This document shows positions 7,042-9,069 of a stretch of DNA of 9,069 bases, piece by piece. The number at the start of each line of letters is the position of its first letter. The stretch's first letter is position 1. Under the pieces are notes generated by a model that saw only the letters and a list, made by a program, of their open reading frames with translations, was not told the origin of the DNA and ran no database searches. Location: contig SBBP01000044.1 of the NCBI GenBank assembly GCA_005239655.1, forward strand, positions 1-9,069. The letters are read 5' to 3'. Source of the stretch: Candidatus Microgenomatus auricola. GTDB taxonomy: Bacteria; Patescibacteriota; Patescibacteriia; UBA9570; XYC2-FULL-38-9. The position numbers and the translations under genes are program-made.

Positions 7042-7914
7042 TTATTCAGAGAAGAGATACCTTTTGGAATTGACCGATGAATAACAGAGAGTGGCCGTCG
7101 ACGTGGAGAACTCTCCGCACAGTGCTGTTGCCTCTTCCGCGCCGTCAAAGTTCACCATGGTGTAGCTAACAGCACCATCGATGCAGGATTGTAATTGTGC
7201 CGCCGAACCGCTGGTGCAGACGGACTCAATCAATTCTCCATTTCCAATATTCAGTTTTGCAACCGCACTTCCAACACCGCGCGTGCATGTGGATTGGTAT
7301 CCGCTTTCCGCGGTGAGGCATACGGCAAGCATATCCGTGTATGCGTTCTCATGCAGTTCCAGGTAAAAACGCGGAGCATAGAAGTAGCACGCCCCTTTGT
7401 ATTGCGTGGCTTGATCGGCGCAGGGGAACAACGGGCGATCGGCATCGCGATATGCAGAGGGATGCATTGCGTCATCGGCATGGAAGTTTTCCATGAAGAC
7501 TCCCTCATAGCAGCGTGCGCGCGCCTCGGCAGACACGGCGGTATCGCACAACTCCAAAGCGAACGGTAAATCATTGTTCGCAGAGAACATCAGCCCATGA
7601 CCAACACCGTGGTAGCATTTGCCGGTATCAAGTCCTGTGCAGATCGTTTGCATTTCTGTGCGAACATCTTCCATCTCCAAAAATGCCGTCTCAATCATAC
7701 CGTGAATATACCCGGAACCGCAGAAATCATCTTGATACGCAAGTGCGTCGGCGAGACTTTCGGCACGTTCAAAGTTCGCATTGCCAATTTCGTGCGCCAA
7801 GCCATGGCAAATGCGTAAGGTCTCGGGTTGGTCCTCTGTCAGCATTTCGAGTTGCTGCATCGCAGCCTCAGGGCCACTCGTGAAGACGACCGCGACGAGT
7901 TGGTCGGCGAGCAT
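7042..7914 (-). CDS. Cys-paired repeat protein, main body (C-terminal 290 aa of a frame-split gene)
   Basis: This frame encodes the bulk of an unrecognised extracytoplasmic protein. It contains 14 Cys falling into seven successive pairs (36/65, 92/100, 123/135, 165/176, 199/210, 233/244, 266/277). The last five pairs are spaced 11-12 residues apart, and the last four begin 33-34 residues apart, as in an alpha-solenoid of short repeats each closed by a disulfide. A Gly-containing motif often follows the second Cys (CYHGVG, CYEGVF, CTRGVG, CIDGAV). The first half is His-rich: CHGLAHEIG at 36-44, CGSGYIHG at 65-72 and CYHGVGHG at 100-107, which could bind metal or heme, though no CxxCH is present. 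The ATG at 7914 has no Shine-Dalgarno and would lack any export signal. The real start is probably at 8150, in the frame joined at the C tract at 7976-7982, giving 369 residues. It faces prfB with no visible terminator. Confidence 0.8.
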   Translation of the reverse strand: MLADQLVAVVFTSGPEAAMQQLEMLTEDQPETLRICHGLAHEIGNANFERAESLADALAYQDDFCGSGYIHGMIETAFLEMEDVRTEMQTICTGLDTGKCYHGVGHGLMFSANNDLPFALELCDTAVSAEARARCYEGVFMENFHADDAMHPSAYRDADRPLFPCADQATQYKGACYFYAPRFYLELHENAYTDMLAVCLTAESGYQSTCTRGVGSAVAKLNIGNGELIESVCTSGSAAQLQSCIDGAVSYTMVNFDGAEEATALCGEFSTSTATLCYSSVNSKRYLFSE

Positions 7915-8150
7915 ACGATACGTATCTTCAGAAATAGTCCGAATGCCAGAAGCACTAGCGAGCTCATCACCTGTAGGGGGGGCGAATAGGTTTCAGTTTC
8001 TGCTGCTTCAACTGTAGAGGTGACCATTTTCTGCTGTACTTCCTTTTGGTGTGTCGAGTATCTTGAGAGAAACAGAAGAAACGCTGGGATAGCGAACGCA
8101 ATCGTGGCGACTGTGGTTACCTTCAGTAACTTTCGGATGGTTTGTTTCAT
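7839..8150 (-). CDS. N-terminal part of the same Cys-repeat gene: membrane anchor, shifted out of frame
   Basis: From the ATG at 8150 the frame encodes a basic start (MKQTIRKLLK), a hydrophobic segment at about 11-29 (signal anchor) and a polar linker to residue 58 (ending TYSPP). Then it enters seven consecutive C (minus strand, 7982-7976). Past the tract this frame becomes a low-complexity, Ser/Arg-rich shadow of the Cys-repeat gene and stops at 7839. Adding one C (or a -1 shift) gives PPPTGDELASASGIRTISED running straight into the downstream frame, with 21 coherent codons before its ATG at 7914. A TGA lies just upstream of the tract in that downstream frame, so it cannot start earlier by itself. 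The two pieces therefore make one gene of 369 codons, currently split. Causes could be a sequencing error, a phase-variable tract, slippage, or a recent null mutation. Confidence 0.7.
   Translation of the reverse strand: MKQTIRKLLKVTTVATIAFAIPAFLLFLSRYSTHQKEVQQKMVTSTVEAAETETYSPPLQVMSSLVLLAFGLFLKIRIVCSPTNSSRSSSRVALRLRCSNSKC
7976..7982 (-). repeat. Homopolymer of seven C (coding strand) at the frame break
   Basis: Seven G on the given strand, read as seven C in the gene, lie exactly where the anchor frame must move by -1 to enter the Cys-repeat frame. It is the longest G/C run I noticed in the window. A tract of five or eight C would restore one continuous frame. Confidence 0.85.
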
Positions 8151-8232
8151 CAGCGTGGCAGTAGGTATCTGCTTGTATCATGCGGCATGTGTATTGAGTT
8201 TGCAACTGCTTTTTTTGTGTGCAGAACAGCGA

Positions 8233-8261
8233 TTGCTGAAAACGCGCGAATAGGATATACT
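8233..8261 (+). promoter_or_regulatory. Candidate leaderless promoter for glmS
   Basis: TTGCTG (8233-8238) is followed after exactly 17 nt by TATACT (8256-8261, five of six consensus bases). The hexamer ends 8 nt before the ATG at 8270, so the transcript would begin within about two bases of the start codon. There is no room for a glmS ribozyme or a Shine-Dalgarno. The remainder of the 119-nt divergent region 8151-8269 shows no other clear element; I could not fix a promoter for the leftward gene. Confidence 0.6.
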
Positions 8262-8269
8262 CTCGCATT

Positions 8270-9069
8270 ATGTGTGGTATTGTTGGGTATATTGGAAAAT
8301 CTCCAGCCAAGCCGATCCTCTTGGAGGGTTTAAAGCGGATGGAGTATCGCGGCTATGACTCTGCGGGTATTGCGGTTATTCAAGATAGCAATGCGAAGAC
8401 TTGTAAGAAAGCCGGCAAGCTTGGCGAACTTGCCAGCGTGTTGCAAGACAAGGAACTGCGCGGCAGTGTGGGCATTGGCCACACGCGTTGGGCGACGCAT
8501 GGCGTCCCAAATGATGTGAACGCGCATCCGCACACGGACTGCAAGAACGAAATTTACGTCATTCATAATGGCATCATCGAAAATTTTCAATCGTTAAAAG
8601 AACGATTGCACAAAGCCGGTCACACGTTTGTGACAGAAACCGACACTGAAGTGCTCGTGCATTTAATCGAAGAGCACATGAAAACAAAGAAGGCGTTGGA
8701 AGTGGCGGTGCAGGGAGCACTGCGCGAAGTGGTTGGTACCTATGGCGTTGCCGTGGTGAGCACGCTGGATCCAGAAAAAATTGTTGCCGCGCGTTTAGGC
8801 AGCCCACTGATGCTTGGTATCATCGGAAAAGGCGAATTCATTGTCGCGTCAGATGCGACAGCGATTCTGCCGCACACACGTGAAGTGGTGTACTTGGAAG
8901 AACGCGAAATTCTAACGGTCACCCCAAAAGGCTATACCATCAAAACCCTCGGCAATAAATCGGTGAAGCGTGAATCGAACCGGATTGAATGGGATACCAC
9001 GCAAGCAGAGAAGAACGGCTATCCGCATTTCATGCTGAAAGAAATCATGGAGCAGCCGGAGGTGATTAT
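8270..9069 (+). CDS. glmS: Glutamine--fructose-6-phosphate aminotransferase (isomerizing), N-terminal part
   Basis: The first 266 codons of GlmS, truncated by the right window edge. The enzyme makes glucosamine-6-phosphate from fructose-6-phosphate and glutamine in the cytosol, the first step toward UDP-GlcNAc and peptidoglycan. It begins MCGIVGYIGK: Cys2 becomes the N-terminal nucleophile of the class II glutamine amidotransferase domain after Met removal. Other signatures are EYRGYDSAGIAV (25-36), HTRWATHG (71-78), HNGIIENF (99-106), TETDTEV (122-128), RLGSPL (175-180) and SDATAILPHTR (194-204). HFMLKEIMEQP (253-263) is the linker entering the first SIS sugar-isomerase domain, most of which lies outside. 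The start is certain because the family requires Met-Cys. It is divergent from the Cys-repeat gene, with its own promoter-like pair. Confidence 0.97.
   Translation, partial: MCGIVGYIGKSPAKPILLEGLKRMEYRGYDSAGIAVIQDSNAKTCKKAGKLGELASVLQDKELRGSVGIGHTRWATHGVPNDVNAHPHTDCKNEIYVIHNGIIENFQSLKERLHKAGHTFVTETDTEVLVHLIEEHMKTKKALEVAVQGALREVVGTYGVAVVSTLDPEKIVAARLGSPLMLGIIGKGEFIVASDATAILPHTREVVYLEEREILTVTPKGYTIKTLGNKSVKRESNRIEWDTTQAEKNGYPHFMLKEIMEQPEVI

Noticed and set aside
7917..7926. Perfect 10-nt palindrome GATACGTATC
   Set aside because: It lies within the coherent coding segment just upstream of the internal ATG and does not extend; probably chance.
8262..8269. glmS ribozyme or other leader riboswitch
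   Set aside because: The putative transcript start leaves almost no leader, and no ribozyme-like structure is visible in 8151-8269.
8020..8333. Plus-strand frames across the divergent region before glmS
   Set aside because: They are antisense to the signal-anchor coding region or out of frame with glmS, and they show no start signals or recognisable domains.

Overview
The window reads as a compact bacterial genome segment, about half G+C, with short intergenic gaps and the standard stop code. TAA, TAG and TGA all terminate genes, and an intact RF2 gene is present, so UGA is not recoded here. The mix of CPR-typical small membrane and DUF proteins with start codons placed a few bases after -10 boxes suggests a Patescibacteria/CPR lineage, possibly of the Peregrinibacteria/Peribacteria type. 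The lineage is an inference, not something the sequence proves.

Layout. (1) Bases 1-989, minus strand: a 3'-truncated gene for an unrecognised soluble protein of at least 329 residues. (2) Bases 990-1123: a divergent control region holding two candidate promoters and a perfect tandem 11-bp repeat. (3) Bases 1124-7022, plus strand: six tightly packed genes. They encode an ECF-S-like/DUF6580 membrane protein, a small single-pass membrane protein, a DUF1858 CxxC protein, a 773-residue secreted Asp-box beta-propeller protein, a membrane-anchored HtrA/DegP serine protease with one PDZ domain, and peptide chain release factor 2 (prfB). Gaps run from a 20-nt overlap to 27 nt, with candidate internal promoters before the propeller gene and before prfB. 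(4) Bases 7042-8150, minus strand and convergent with prfB: a membrane-anchored, Cys-paired repeat protein. Its frame is broken at a run of seven C residues and would be restored by one more C. (5) Bases 8151-8269: a divergent promoter region. (6) Bases 8270-9069, plus strand: the glutaminase half of glmS, cut by the window edge.

Functional themes. A cell-envelope group (ECF-S-like membrane protein, secreted propeller, HtrA protease, Cys-repeat protein) sits beside housekeeping genes (prfB, glmS). HtrA directly follows the propeller gene and probably deals with misfolded or secreted envelope proteins, although a specific partnership is only suggested by position. Five genes have a -10-like hexamer ending 6-9 nt before the start codon, which implies leaderless or nearly leaderless mRNAs. 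The DUF1858 gene, inside the cluster, instead has a Shine-Dalgarno sequence. No RNA genes, IS elements, CRISPR arrays or convincing intrinsic terminators were seen.
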